From: Aquimarina acroporae
Lineage (GTDB): Bacteria > Bacteroidota > Bacteroidia > Flavobacteriales > Flavobacteriaceae
DNA: 64,000 bases
Assembly (NCBI RefSeq): GCF_023195925.1
Contig: NZ_JALPRE010000001.1
Coordinates: 620,001 to 684,000, forward strand
Reading direction: 5' to 3'
The notes beneath the pieces are model-generated. The model was not told where the DNA came from and did not search any database. It saw only the letters and a program-made list of their open reading frames with translations. The translations under genes were made by a program, and so were the position numbers. Below are positions 27,301-36,031 of this stretch, one piece after another. How positions within the stretch are numbered: position 1 is the stretch's first letter; each line of letters starts with the position of its first letter.

Positions 27301-28395
27301 TTAGTAAAAATGCCCATCTCTATTTAACATCTCAAAATCTGCTCCTTCGAGATTGGTTTGGTTATGTGCGAGGCCTTTCTTGGTTACTTTATGCGTAAAA
27401 ATACTTTTATATCTTCTATTTATGGCATCAGATAGTTTAGTGTCATCTGTGAAAATAAATGTTCGTTTATGAATTATAAAATTCTCCATCAAAGCATCTA
27501 CGCATATATCATAATTTGCATCATCTCCAACTAAAAAGTATTTTACGTTAAGCTCATTAAAATTAATGACATAGGAAATAAAACCAATAAGTTCATCAGA
27601 TTTTAAGATTTTAAGATTATGAATATGTATATTATTACTTATTCCCGTTTGCAGTGATTTATACGGATATTTAGACGAAACAGGAGTTTGCGTATACTGA
27701 ACATTACTAAGCTGCCAATTGATATACTCTTTACTCTTATAGATAAGGTCCTCTTTACAAAGAGGTTTTATAAAATCCCAAGTAGCATCGTCGATTTGTG
27801 TTACAAAATCATAAAAAAGTGCTTTGGTTCTCTTCTTGCATTTGGCATTTATCAACTTGAGTAACGAGTAACTTAAACTATCAATAGGTTTTAATAAAAA
27901 CTTAACTGACTTTAAAAACCTAAATCTTCCTATTAACATTGAAGCGTCTAAACTAAAAAACAACGTATGTCGTAACCTCGAGGCTATAACCCGAAACGGT
28001 TGTTTTTCGTAAAAAGTAGTCACATTTTCTGCATACGATTTTATCAGAATTTGTTTCCCTGTTAAGTTTACTGCTTCATTATAAATATAGGTTCCCAATA
28101 CTGTATCTTTATACTTAGGATGAACCCACCACGAGATCATCCAATATACCTTCCTTGGGTCTTCACCTTTCACATTAAGTAGATCAGGAAACATAAAAAT
28201 GAATGAAACCATTTCACCATCTTCCTGAGCTATAACTCCACAATAATCATCATCTGCAATTCTTGTATTTGCCAATAACCACAGTGCCTTACTTTTAGGC
28301 AAAGGAGCTAACTTACCTTTCCAATATGTATTTTTATTAACCCCCTCACTTAACATTTTCTTTGTTAAGCCTATTACTTCAAGATTTGCGCTCAT
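27301..28395 (-). CDS. GNAT-family N-acyltransferase-like protein
   Basis: A 364-residue soluble protein. The N-terminal half has a GNAT outline: YCGVIAQEDGEMVSFIFMFP, then WMISWWVHPKYKDTVLGTYI, which occupies the place of the acyl-CoA-binding loop, then VTTFYEKQPFRV. The C-terminal half shows a weaker second repeat (ELIGFISYVINFNELNVKYF). It sits between a phosphoglycosyltransferase and an adenylating-enzyme/carrier pair, so it may move an activated acyl group onto an aminosugar. That role is inference; the family is divergent. Confidence 0.6.
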   Translation of the reverse strand: MSANLEVIGLTKKMLSEGVNKNTYWKGKLAPLPKSKALWLLANTRIADDDYCGVIAQEDGEMVSFIFMFPDLLNVKGEDPRKVYWMISWWVHPKYKDTVLGTYIYNEAVNLTGKQILIKSYAENVTTFYEKQPFRVIASRLRHTLFFSLDASMLIGRFRFLKSVKFLLKPIDSLSYSLLKLINAKCKKRTKALFYDFVTQIDDATWDFIKPLCKEDLIYKSKEYINWQLSNVQYTQTPVSSKYPYKSLQTGISNNIHIHNLKILKSDELIGFISYVINFNELNVKYFLVGDDANYDICVDALMENFIIHKRTFIFTDDTKLSDAINRRYKSIFTHKVTKKGLAHNQTNLEGADFEMLNRDGHFY

Positions 28396-28415
28396 TTATT
28401 TTATCTAAAATAAAA

Positions 28416-29021
28416 CTAATTAGTACCGTTAAAATACTCTGATGTTTGTTCTGCTGAAAGGTTTACATCTTTTTTCTGAATGACCTTCATAAATGTTAAT
28501 CCGAGAATTTTTGCGTCTAGCAAAAAATTACAATTTTCAACATACCAAACATCGTATTCAAATTTTTTTGTCCAGGAAATAGAATTTCTTCCATTTACCT
28601 GAGCCCAACCGGTAATACCCGGTCTTACGTCATGACGTTTTTTTTGAATGTCGTTATAGATGGGGAGATATTCTATAATCAACGGGCGTGGTCCTATTAA
28701 AGACATATCACCTATCAAGACGTTTATCAACTGGGGGATTTCATCTAGTGACGTCTTGCGTACAAATGTACCTATTTTTGTTATTCTATCCTTATCTGGA
28801 AGCAAGTTTCCTTCGGCATCTTTTTTATCATTCATTGTTTTGAATTTTACAATGCTGAAAATTTTTTCATTTTTCCCTGGCCTCCTTTGAATGAAAAAGG
28901 GTTTTCCTCCATTAGCAATAGCCAAAAAAAGTATTAAAACTATAAAAAACGGAGATACACATATTAGAATGAATAAAGCGATACAAAAATCAAAAACTCT
29001 TTTAAAAAAACTTCTATACAC
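28416..29021 (-). CDS. PglC-like initiating phosphoglycosyltransferase (2)
   Basis: A second 201-residue phosphoglycosyltransferase with the same motifs as the gene at 24002: QRRPGKNEKIFSIVKFKTMN, SLDEIPQLINVLIGDMSLIG, PRPLIIEYLPIY and RPGITGWAQVNGRN. It differs in the loop after FKTMN and at the C-terminus. Two intact initiating transferases in one block are unusual. They may start different repeat units or accept different variants of the first sugar. Confidence 0.92.
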   Translation of the reverse strand: MYRSFFKRVFDFCIALFILICVSPFFIVLILFLAIANGGKPFFIQRRPGKNEKIFSIVKFKTMNDKKDAEGNLLPDKDRITKIGTFVRKTSLDEIPQLINVLIGDMSLIGPRPLIIEYLPIYNDIQKKRHDVRPGITGWAQVNGRNSISWTKKFEYDVWYVENCNFLLDAKILGLTFMKVIQKKDVNLSAEQTSEYFNGTN

Positions 29022-29039
29022 TGTTTCTAAAATTATCTA

Positions 29040-30344
29040 TTAAGAATTAATCATTTCGTTTACCATTACTCTTCTCTTACCCGATGCAAGTAAAGGAATT
29101 TCATTAACATATTCTATCGTGATTTTGGCATCTTCGCCCAAATACACTTTAAATGCGTTAAGAAACTCTTTTTCTTTTAAAAATTCTTGATCGCAGTTTA
29201 GTTTAAGATGGTAAACTCCTTTTGCCTTTTGAATTAACTGCGATTGTTTCAACTCATGATATTTATTTACGATCAACACAAGGTTAATAGGAACAATTTC
29301 TCCTTTGGTGTTATATATCACATCAATTTTCCTTCCTTCTACCCTACTAAGCACTGACCTCGAGTTTATGGTAGTTTTAATCCCAATATCTCCGGTGTCG
29401 TATCGAATCATGGGAGTTGCATAATTGAACAAATCTGTGACGACTATCCGTCCCGATTCACCATCCTTAACCGCTTTATCTGAATTTATATCAAGAATTT
29501 CTACGATATAACTTGCTTCGTTAATCAAAAAATATGCGTTATCTCCCAAGGGTTGTTGAGCGATAATTCCATTCTCGACATTAGAATATCTTGACACCAC
29601 ATCTACATCAAAATATTTTCTTACAGCTTGTTTTGTATAGGGATTCAATCGTTCAGAAATTGCTATTGCAGAGTGTAGTTTCCCTAAAATTTTATCTACA
29701 TTGTTCTGGTCTAAATATTTGCAAATTTCTTCATATGCCGAAGCATACCCTAACCAACTATTGGTAGCCTTGCTTTGCTTTAATATTTCAATTTCTTTTG
29801 TTATTGCCCCATCTTTACCTAAATCAAAAACATCTATTGGCCGAATATTTTGCAATAGGCGTTCTAAGACTCCTTTTTTCTCAAAAGCATTCCATAATCT
29901 AAAATAAGTGAGTCTATACCCTACTTTGAATCCTGCCAATTCAGAAAAGAAAATATTATCTGCGGTATTTCTTAATTTCTTTCTGTTATCCTGTAATATT
30001 TTAAAGGGTGTTCCTGTCGATCCACTTGTACTAACACTTGTTGTAGGCTTATCTATATATTCAGAAGATAGAAAATCATCAAATTGATCTCGAATGCAAT
30101 TTTTATTAACCACAGGAAAATCTTGTAAAACCGATGTTTTATTTATTTCGTTGTAGAAGGGTACGGTCGAGATGGCATGATTTAAAATATTTTGAAGATC
30201 ATGCTCCCTTTTAGCCTTATTTTCTGGAGCGTTAGGGTTTTCAAAGTGAATCCTAATAGCATCGTAATGCGTTCTTTTGTTGCCTCCTTTCAAACTATCT
30301 AAAAACCAAAATATTTTATTTCTTAAACCTTCTAGTGGTGTCAT
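29040..30344 (-). CDS. CapK/PaaK-like adenylate-forming ligase (1)
   Basis: A 434-residue protein of the phenylacetate-CoA ligase-like CapK group found in capsule loci. Visible motifs are SGSTGTPFKI near residue 105, the adenylate-binding region VSRYSNVENGIIAQQP, and MIRYDTGDIG near residue 315. The C-terminus keeps the SGKRR element in place of the NGKxxR lysine motif. It probably activates a carboxylic acid as adenylate; transfer to CoA or directly to an amine is not decided by sequence. A homologue lies at 42230. It is adjacent to the ATP-grasp gene. Confidence 0.85.
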   Translation of the reverse strand: MTPLEGLRNKIFWFLDSLKGGNKRTHYDAIRIHFENPNAPENKAKREHDLQNILNHAISTVPFYNEINKTSVLQDFPVVNKNCIRDQFDDFLSSEYIDKPTTSVSTSGSTGTPFKILQDNRKKLRNTADNIFFSELAGFKVGYRLTYFRLWNAFEKKGVLERLLQNIRPIDVFDLGKDGAITKEIEILKQSKATNSWLGYASAYEEICKYLDQNNVDKILGKLHSAIAISERLNPYTKQAVRKYFDVDVVSRYSNVENGIIAQQPLGDNAYFLINEASYIVEILDINSDKAVKDGESGRIVVTDLFNYATPMIRYDTGDIGIKTTINSRSVLSRVEGRKIDVIYNTKGEIVPINLVLIVNKYHELKQSQLIQKAKGVYHLKLNCDQEFLKEKEFLNAFKVYLGEDAKITIEYVNEIPLLASGKRRVMVNEMINS

Positions 30345-30351
30345 AATATTT

Positions 30352-31410
30352 TTAAATGGTTTTGGCTTCTTCTAAAATCTCTTGAAATAAAGGATGACCC
30401 AAATATCCTCCATAAGCTATATCTGGAGTAATAAATGAATTATTATCATTTCCTTCTATTATAATTGGTCCATTTTCACCAATCGCAATATCCCAACCTA
30501 TAATACGATCGGGAATATAACTCACAGCTTTCTTTATTAAAGCACAGGACTCTTCAAAATAGGGGATTTTATATCCGTCGAAAACAATATTTGTATCTGG
30601 ATGTACTTGTAAACGTTCTCCTCCATATTTCATAAGTTGGTGACTGTACCCTTTAAGTGTTCCTTCTTCCAAATTAATAGAAAGATAGAAACCACCAGCA
30701 CTACCATTATCTACCACATTACCGCCACGACCAAATCTCATAAAAGCAGAAAGAATGTGAATTTGGTTATTTTTATCTATATACGTATCAAACCTGATGG
30801 TATTCACGCTATGTTCATATATCTTATTGATAAGTTCATGTTGTTGCACTACCTCTTGACAAATAAAATCGGCAGATAATATATGCTTGCCATACTTCTC
30901 TACATCATTTGCAAGACTAGAAAGACATATTAAGTAACAGCCTTCTCCTCCCATTTCTTTAATGGCTTTTACAAAAATCTTATCCTGTCCAGTGGTATTA
31001 AAAAGATTTTTGAAGTATTTGGCAAGATCATTTTTGTCAGCCACATGAATTACATTTTCATCTAAAAAAAATCTACTCCCAAAATTGTATCCTAAAAGTT
31101 TAGGAACTGGCAGTTGATTTCGCTCCATATACAGTGCGAACGCCAATTTATTGCGTAGCAACGATGCGTATTGATAATGATGCAAATTCTTAGAAAGTGT
31201 AATACTATCTACTTCTTTACTACTAAGGTAATCTTTATAGTTTATTACATCTTTTCGGTATAAAAACTTCCCAAAATAGAAATATGGCAACTCACCCTTT
31301 ACAAACCAAAAAATGACCACCTCCCAAATGATTTGGAAAATGCCTTTCCTGTTCTCATCTTTCCAAAAAACCGAAATCCTCTTTTTTAATTGTTTTAATT
31401 TTCTTTTCAT
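30352..31410 (-). CDS. Sugar-transfer-associated ATP-grasp protein
   Basis: A 352-residue protein of the ATP-grasp fold, resembling the PF14397 group seen beside glycosyltransferases. The nucleotide-binding strands KIFVKAIKEMGGEGCYLI lie near residue 145, and the metal-binding end GWDIAIGENGPIIIEGNDN near residue 315. ATP-grasp enzymes join a carboxylate to an amine or thiol through an acyl phosphate. With CapK-like and GNAT genes around it, formation of an amide on the glycan is plausible, but no substrate is known for this group. Confidence 0.85.
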   Translation of the reverse strand: MKRKLKQLKKRISVFWKDENRKGIFQIIWEVVIFWFVKGELPYFYFGKFLYRKDVINYKDYLSSKEVDSITLSKNLHHYQYASLLRNKLAFALYMERNQLPVPKLLGYNFGSRFFLDENVIHVADKNDLAKYFKNLFNTTGQDKIFVKAIKEMGGEGCYLICLSSLANDVEKYGKHILSADFICQEVVQQHELINKIYEHSVNTIRFDTYIDKNNQIHILSAFMRFGRGGNVVDNGSAGGFYLSINLEEGTLKGYSHQLMKYGGERLQVHPDTNIVFDGYKIPYFEESCALIKKAVSYIPDRIIGWDIAIGENGPIIIEGNDNNSFITPDIAYGGYLGHPLFQEILEEAKTI

Positions 31411-31437
31411 CTCCAGAAAACCTTTTTAAAACCGAGT

Positions 31438-32592
31438 TCAATTATCCAACAATGATTGATATTCTTGTAGTAATTCTTTCCAGACATATTCACGTTCATA
31501 TCGTGAGGTAATAGAAATTCTAGCTTTAGAAGCAATAGTCATTCGTAGTGAATTATCTTCGATCATAGTGTTCATACGCTCATACAGCGCGTTTGAATCT
31601 TTAACTGGAATAATAAGACCGTTATCACCTTCACTTACAATTTCATTACATCCATTAATATCAGTTACTATACAAGCCAATCCCATAGAAGCGGCTTGCA
31701 TTACTACATTTGGGAACCCTTCTCTATAACTAGGAAAAGTCAAAACATCGGAAATTGCAAAATAAGGTCTAACATCATCTTGCCATCCTACACATATAAT
31801 ATTGTTATTTTCTTCTATTTCCTTTTCAGATTCTTCCGATAATGGGTCAAGCTCTTTCTCGTAAGTTCCTACTAGAAGTAATTTAATATTCGTATGATCA
31901 ACATTTAATTTTTTGAATGCCGAAATTAACTCATTAATGCCTTTATCGGTCACAAATCGACCTACATACACAAAAACCAAATCAGAACTTTGGATTCCTA
32001 ATTCATTGCGTAAAGACTCTTTATCTTCATTGCTATACAATCCAGGGTCGAAGTGAGAAGTGTCTATCCCATTAGAACTTCCCTTAGCTATTACCTGCAA
32101 CTTCTTGGGTTTGGTATATTTATTATCAATAATAATAGAATTTAGGCCTAACGAATTTGGATAAATCTTAGTTGCACAAGCATAGGTAATCTTTTCTACA
32201 GTATCTAACAATACTCTTTTGGCACCTGTGGCTTCAAGTAATGGTAAACCGGCAATAGTATGTAAACGATGAGGAACCCCAGCTAACCAAGCAGCAAGCA
32301 TAGATGACGTTCCTGCTTTTGGAGTGTGACTATGAACGATATCAGGTTTTTCTCTTTTAAAAATTTTATATAGTTGATACACCGATTTCAAATCTTGTAC
32401 AGGAGTAATCTTTCTTGTCATTTCGACAGGAATAACTCTCACTCCTTCATCTTTAGCCACTGTATCTAACGCATCTCCCCCTTTGCTAGAAATTCCAACT
32501 ATTTCATAATAGTCAGACATAAACTTTAATTGCCCTTTCAATAATTTCCCCAATGAAATAGGCACCGTTGTCACACGGATGATTTTGGCCAT
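31438..32592 (-). CDS. GT4-family glycosyltransferase, PglA-like
   Basis: A 384-residue GT-B glycosyltransferase. The N-terminal acceptor domain carries VHSHTPKAGTSSMLAAW and LHTIAGLP, very like PglA and WbpH, which add the second sugar (often GalNAc) to a bacillosamine-type primer. The donor domain has FVYVGRFVTDKGI and PSYREGFPNVVMQAASMG with the E-x7-E motif. It is the first gene of the 12-gene block, 48 bp after a good -7 box. It works at the cytoplasmic face on an undecaprenyl-linked acceptor. Confidence 0.9.
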   Translation of the reverse strand: MAKIIRVTTVPISLGKLLKGQLKFMSDYYEIVGISSKGGDALDTVAKDEGVRVIPVEMTRKITPVQDLKSVYQLYKIFKREKPDIVHSHTPKAGTSSMLAAWLAGVPHRLHTIAGLPLLEATGAKRVLLDTVEKITYACATKIYPNSLGLNSIIIDNKYTKPKKLQVIAKGSSNGIDTSHFDPGLYSNEDKESLRNELGIQSSDLVFVYVGRFVTDKGINELISAFKKLNVDHTNIKLLLVGTYEKELDPLSEESEKEIEENNNIICVGWQDDVRPYFAISDVLTFPSYREGFPNVVMQAASMGLACIVTDINGCNEIVSEGDNGLIIPVKDSNALYERMNTMIEDNSLRMTIASKARISITSRYEREYVWKELLQEYQSLLDN

Positions 32593-32639
32593 ATAGTTAA
32601 TGTATTGGTCTGGTTGTTGTTCTATTGTTATTTCGAATG

Positions 32640-32647
32640 CAAATATA
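32640..32647 (-). promoter_or_regulatory. Candidate -7 box (TATATTTG) of the 12-gene minus block
   Basis: TATATTTG on the minus strand fits TAnnTTTG exactly and lies 48 bp before the glycosyltransferase ATG. No good -33 TTG is seen. Confidence 0.45.
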
Positions 32648-32725
32648 GATATAACATCCTCTTTTTAAGGTTTAATCGGGGCTTTTCTAATGCAGAAAAA
32701 TCGAAATTATAAATTTTTACTTTTT

Positions 32726-32757
32726 TTTGAATAAAATTTGAAAGGTTTACTATTTTG
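32726..32757 (+). promoter_or_regulatory. Possible promoter of the beta-helix lipoprotein gene
   Basis: TTTG at 32726-32729 and TATTTTG at 32751-32757, with a 21-bp gap, approximate the -33/-7 pair. The -7 box is one base short of consensus. The leader would be about 210 nt and would include the inverted repeat at 32784. Confidence 0.35.
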
Positions 32758-32783
32758 CATACGTCTAAAAGGGAGTATTTTTT

Positions 32784-32798
32784 TACGGTTACGCCGTA
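32784..32798. promoter_or_regulatory. TACGG-TTACG-CCGTA inverted repeat
   Basis: Preceded by GTATTTTTT as in the copy at 829-845; the two elements can be aligned over about 23 bases with few differences. Probably a shared binding site. Confidence 0.45.
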
Positions 32799-32973
32799 CT
32801 TGCATATGTTTCTGAGGATTAAACCGTTTTTTTAAGAAAAATTTAACATTTTTTATCGATATATGACACAATACTACCGATGAAATTGCGTTAATTTGCC
32901 TAAAACCCGATTAAATGCCTATGGTGAAATAACTACTTTAAACTAAATATTTAAATACCAAAATTATTGCATT

Positions 32974-34983
32974 ATGAAGAGGATTAAGCCCCCCTATTTT
33001 CTCATTATTTTGTTGACAATATTTTTTGTTTCCTGTAGTAACGAGACATTTGAAGAGATTACCGGCGAAGAAATTGAAAACCCGGATCCAGACACAGATC
33101 CCGATCCTGACCCAGATCCAGATCCAGATCCAGACGTTGACGAAGAAATATCTACCACTCCATGTGACTTCGATTTAAGTACATTAGAAGCCAACAGTAC
33201 GACGACTATTAATTGTTTATTAGATTTAAACGGAGCTACTGTTAACCTTCCGGCAAACGCAAACTTTGATTTTGACGGAGGATTAATCGTAAATGGAACT
33301 TTGAATTTTACTGGCGGTTATATCGACGGTAAACTTTTAAATTCTGATCTTAATCTAAGTGGAGATGTAAGACTTAAAGAAACTACCTTTGGTTTCATCC
33401 CATCGCGATGGAAAAATATCGTGCAAGGTCAAACTACTTCTGCTGTTGCCTTAAAAAACAATACTGAATTCGAAAAATTAATGTTCAGAGTTAAGGAACT
33501 TGGAGCAGATACTTTTGTAGTAGGTAAATTTGATGCTTATTTTAATGTAACCACAGTTACCAGTACAACTACGAATCAAAATTTTTATCCTTCTGTAGAA
33601 TCTATTAATGTACCAGGAGATTTCCATTTAAAAATGTCTGATGATACTGTTTTAAGAGTATTTCCTACCGATTGGGCAAAAGGAGGTGTATTATTAGCAC
33701 TTAGAGAAGTTTCTAACTCTACTGTTAGTGGTGGTACTCTTTTAGGAGATCGTGACACTCATTTATACAGTAATGGTTTTGATACAACAGAAGAAGGCCA
33801 GTTATTATTGATGATTCATGCAGCGGACAATATTGTAATAGATGGTGTTACCATTAAAGATGGATCATTTGGTGGATTAAACATTAACTCTTTAAGATTT
33901 ACTTTCCAACCAGACTATATTCCTTCTAGAGACATTGTTGTAAAAAACTGTACTTTCGATAATAACAGAAGAATGAGTACATCGATCACCGATGGATACA
34001 ATATTCTTATAGAAAACAATACTTATCTAAATGCTGGGCAACCTTCTTCATATATTAATGGTGGTGTCGTAGGATTTGCGATCAATATTGAAGCGGTTAG
34101 AAAACGTGATGAAGTAACTAATGAGTTTATCTTTTATGAGATCGCTCGTGATATTACCATAAGAAATAACACAGAACGTGGTAGTAGAGTTGGAGGATTT
34201 ACCATCTCTATTGGTGAAAATGTTACCATTGAAGGAAATGATATGGAGAGTAAGATTGTGTATTCTGCTACTTCAGGATCTAAGATACGTAACAATACAT
34301 TTAGAGCTTCCGAAAGAACCTCGGGTACTCCAGCTATTTTTGCAGCAGGAATTGGTGAAACCGTATTTGATAATGAGATCTCAGGGAACAATATATCTGG
34401 ATATGGTATTGCAATTGCTGCCGACTTTGGTAATGTAAAAATCTTTGATAATCAGATTATCGATAATAAAAGTGGTATACAACTTAAGAAAATAACAGAA
34501 CCTACTCAGGTTTACAATAATACTATTAGAACATCACAAGCTTCTAGTAGAGGAATTAGTCTTCAACTTACTGAAGCTAACAACTTAAGTATTACCAATA
34601 ATGATATAGACGTAGTAACAAATCATTTATATTGTGTTGAGCTAAATCAAGGTTCGGGGCAAGCAAGTAATCAGGTTACTATTGAAAATAATAACTTCTT
34701 ATCATCTGCATCATTGGTATTCTCTAAGACTAGTGGGGTGACATTCAGAGATAATATTTCTGAAGGTAAAGCCCAAGTGATTAATGCTTCTGGAGTGGAC
34801 CTTATTAACAATAGAATTAGTTCTACTGATGGTCATGGAGTTTCGATAACAGGTGTAAATACCGATATTTCGCTATCACAAAACACAATCGATTTCCCTG
34901 AAAACACAAGATTTGAGTGTATTAGCATCGCTAATACAACAAACCAAAACGAAGTAAACTTACAGAATAACACCTGTATGTAA
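32974..34983 (+). CDS. Parallel beta-helix surface lipoprotein
   Basis: A 669-residue lipoprotein. The lipobox ends at Cys21 (FFVSC), followed by an acidic segment and an Asp-Pro linker (about 37-55, DPDPDP repeats), then a small domain and a right-handed parallel beta-helix over about 230-665. The helix is marked by recurring N-N-T/N-N-x turns (IENNTYLN, IRNNTERG, IRNNTFRA, ITNNDIDV, IENNNFLS). This fold occurs in polysaccharide lyases, epimerases and glycan-binding proteins. Its place inside the locus suggests it acts on the polymer at the surface, but catalytic residues cannot be picked out. Confidence 0.8.
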   Translation: MKRIKPPYFLIILLTIFFVSCSNETFEEITGEEIENPDPDTDPDPDPDPDPDPDVDEEISTTPCDFDLSTLEANSTTTINCLLDLNGATVNLPANANFDFDGGLIVNGTLNFTGGYIDGKLLNSDLNLSGDVRLKETTFGFIPSRWKNIVQGQTTSAVALKNNTEFEKLMFRVKELGADTFVVGKFDAYFNVTTVTSTTTNQNFYPSVESINVPGDFHLKMSDDTVLRVFPTDWAKGGVLLALREVSNSTVSGGTLLGDRDTHLYSNGFDTTEEGQLLLMIHAADNIVIDGVTIKDGSFGGLNINSLRFTFQPDYIPSRDIVVKNCTFDNNRRMSTSITDGYNILIENNTYLNAGQPSSYINGGVVGFAINIEAVRKRDEVTNEFIFYEIARDITIRNNTERGSRVGGFTISIGENVTIEGNDMESKIVYSATSGSKIRNNTFRASERTSGTPAIFAAGIGETVFDNEISGNNISGYGIAIAADFGNVKIFDNQIIDNKSGIQLKKITEPTQVYNNTIRTSQASSRGISLQLTEANNLSITNNDIDVVTNHLYCVELNQGSGQASNQVTIENNNFLSSASLVFSKTSGVTFRDNISEGKAQVINASGVDLINNRISSTDGHGVSITGVNTDISLSQNTIDFPENTRFECISIANTTNQNEVNLQNNTCM

Positions 34984-35010
34984 CGCTAAAGCGATAACAA
35001 TAATAAAAAA

Positions 35011-35040
35011 ACCATCTCATAGCTTATGAGATGGTTTTTT
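35011..35040. terminator. Bidirectional terminator between the beta-helix gene and the 24-gene block
   Basis: An 11-bp perfect stem ACCATCTCATA / TATGAGATGGT with loop GCT, with an A run before and a T run after. Confidence 0.92.
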
Positions 35041-35063
35041 TATTTGTTATTGTGTGTTATAAT

Positions 35064-36029
35064 CTATTTCTTAAAAATTGGAAGCAGTAATTCTGCTAAA
35101 ACTTCATTTCCTTTTTCGCTGAGATGACCATTAGAAACAAAATAATTACTAAGACCTGCCGGGTACTGCACCACATTAAAGTTTATGCCCTCTGAATTAC
35201 TCTTATACTCTGCAATATCATTAATGTGTAGTTTTCCCAAATCATTAATTACCACAATTTCTACGGTTTGCTTAAGTTCTAGTTCCTCTAGTTTTGACAA
35301 AAGCCAATCTAGCTTTTGTTTATCATAGTCAAAATCTTCTTTTTTCCCTTTTGCTGTACCATAATATTTAAAGGTATTATAGATCTTAAATAGTAATAAG
35401 CTCTTACTAAACCTTTTTACCTTACTTGGTAAGGACATTGAGTTTCCGAAGCTAGCGTATTTTGCTTTATAAAAAACAATGTCGTCACCTTCTCGGTATG
35501 GAAAACTTCTGGACGGGTCTGTTTTCGGATTTCTCTTCCCGATATTAACAACTTCTCCAGGAGTCATTATAAATACAATTTTATCAAATTTCAACTTTTC
35601 GGTCTTCAATAGATGCTCCAATAAAACTACTCCCTGAATTGGGGTCCAAACCCCACCGGATCCTGCGTTGTTTATCGGTACTCCTAATTTTTCTTCTAAT
35701 ACTTCAGAAAAGCGAGATTCATTTTTCATCCCGTATCCTTCAACAAAAGAGTTTCCTAGTACCAACATACCTTCTTTATTAAATTCATCATCTCGAAATC
35801 CGTATGAATTAATTTCATTTACCACTCCTCCCCAGGGATAACTCATCATTTGCTTTGTGTTTTTTTGTCTTGTTACACCCCACAAAGAATCCATATCATA
35901 ATAAAGCGGAGGATCATTAAAGCCTGTTAGTGGTAAAAATGTATCCATTCCATTAAAAAATAGTCCTATAACTAAATGTAGCACCTCCAGTAATACCACA
36001 AAAACAATTATTTTTTTAATATACTTCAT
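35064..36029 (-). CDS. SGNH-like acyltransferase partner with altered acid residue (pair 2)
   Basis: A 321-residue protein with an N-terminal membrane anchor (about 5-25) and a predicted periplasmic domain. The nucleophile motif is LVLGNSFVEG (Ser94), followed by the oxyanion region NNAGSGG. The C-terminal block reads SNGHLSEKG: the histidine is kept, but neither the second nor the third residue before it is aspartate. The other five copies all have Asp there. It may use another acid, a Ser-His dyad, or be inactive. Its gene starts 2 bp after the MBOAT stop. Confidence 0.8.
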   Translation of the reverse strand: MKYIKKIIVFVVLLEVLHLVIGLFFNGMDTFLPLTGFNDPPLYYDMDSLWGVTRQKNTKQMMSYPWGGVVNEINSYGFRDDEFNKEGMLVLGNSFVEGYGMKNESRFSEVLEEKLGVPINNAGSGGVWTPIQGVVLLEHLLKTEKLKFDKIVFIMTPGEVVNIGKRNPKTDPSRSFPYREGDDIVFYKAKYASFGNSMSLPSKVKRFSKSLLLFKIYNTFKYYGTAKGKKEDFDYDKQKLDWLLSKLEELELKQTVEIVVINDLGKLHINDIAEYKSNSEGINFNVVQYPAGLSNYFVSNGHLSEKGNEVLAELLLPIFKK

Positions 36030-36031
36030 AA

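Larger units (their letters stand above)
32593..32973. other. 381-bp divergent intergenic region
   Basis: No gene is visible. It carries a perfect minus-strand -7 box (32640-32647), a possible plus-strand promoter (32726-32757), and a TACGG...CCGTA inverted repeat (32784-32798). These are listed separately. Confidence 0.7.

Noticed and set aside
33080..33140. Short tandem repeat suspected as a separate repeat array
   Set aside because: It is the Asp-Pro codon repeat of the lipoprotein linker and in frame with the gene; there are no spacers as in a CRISPR array.
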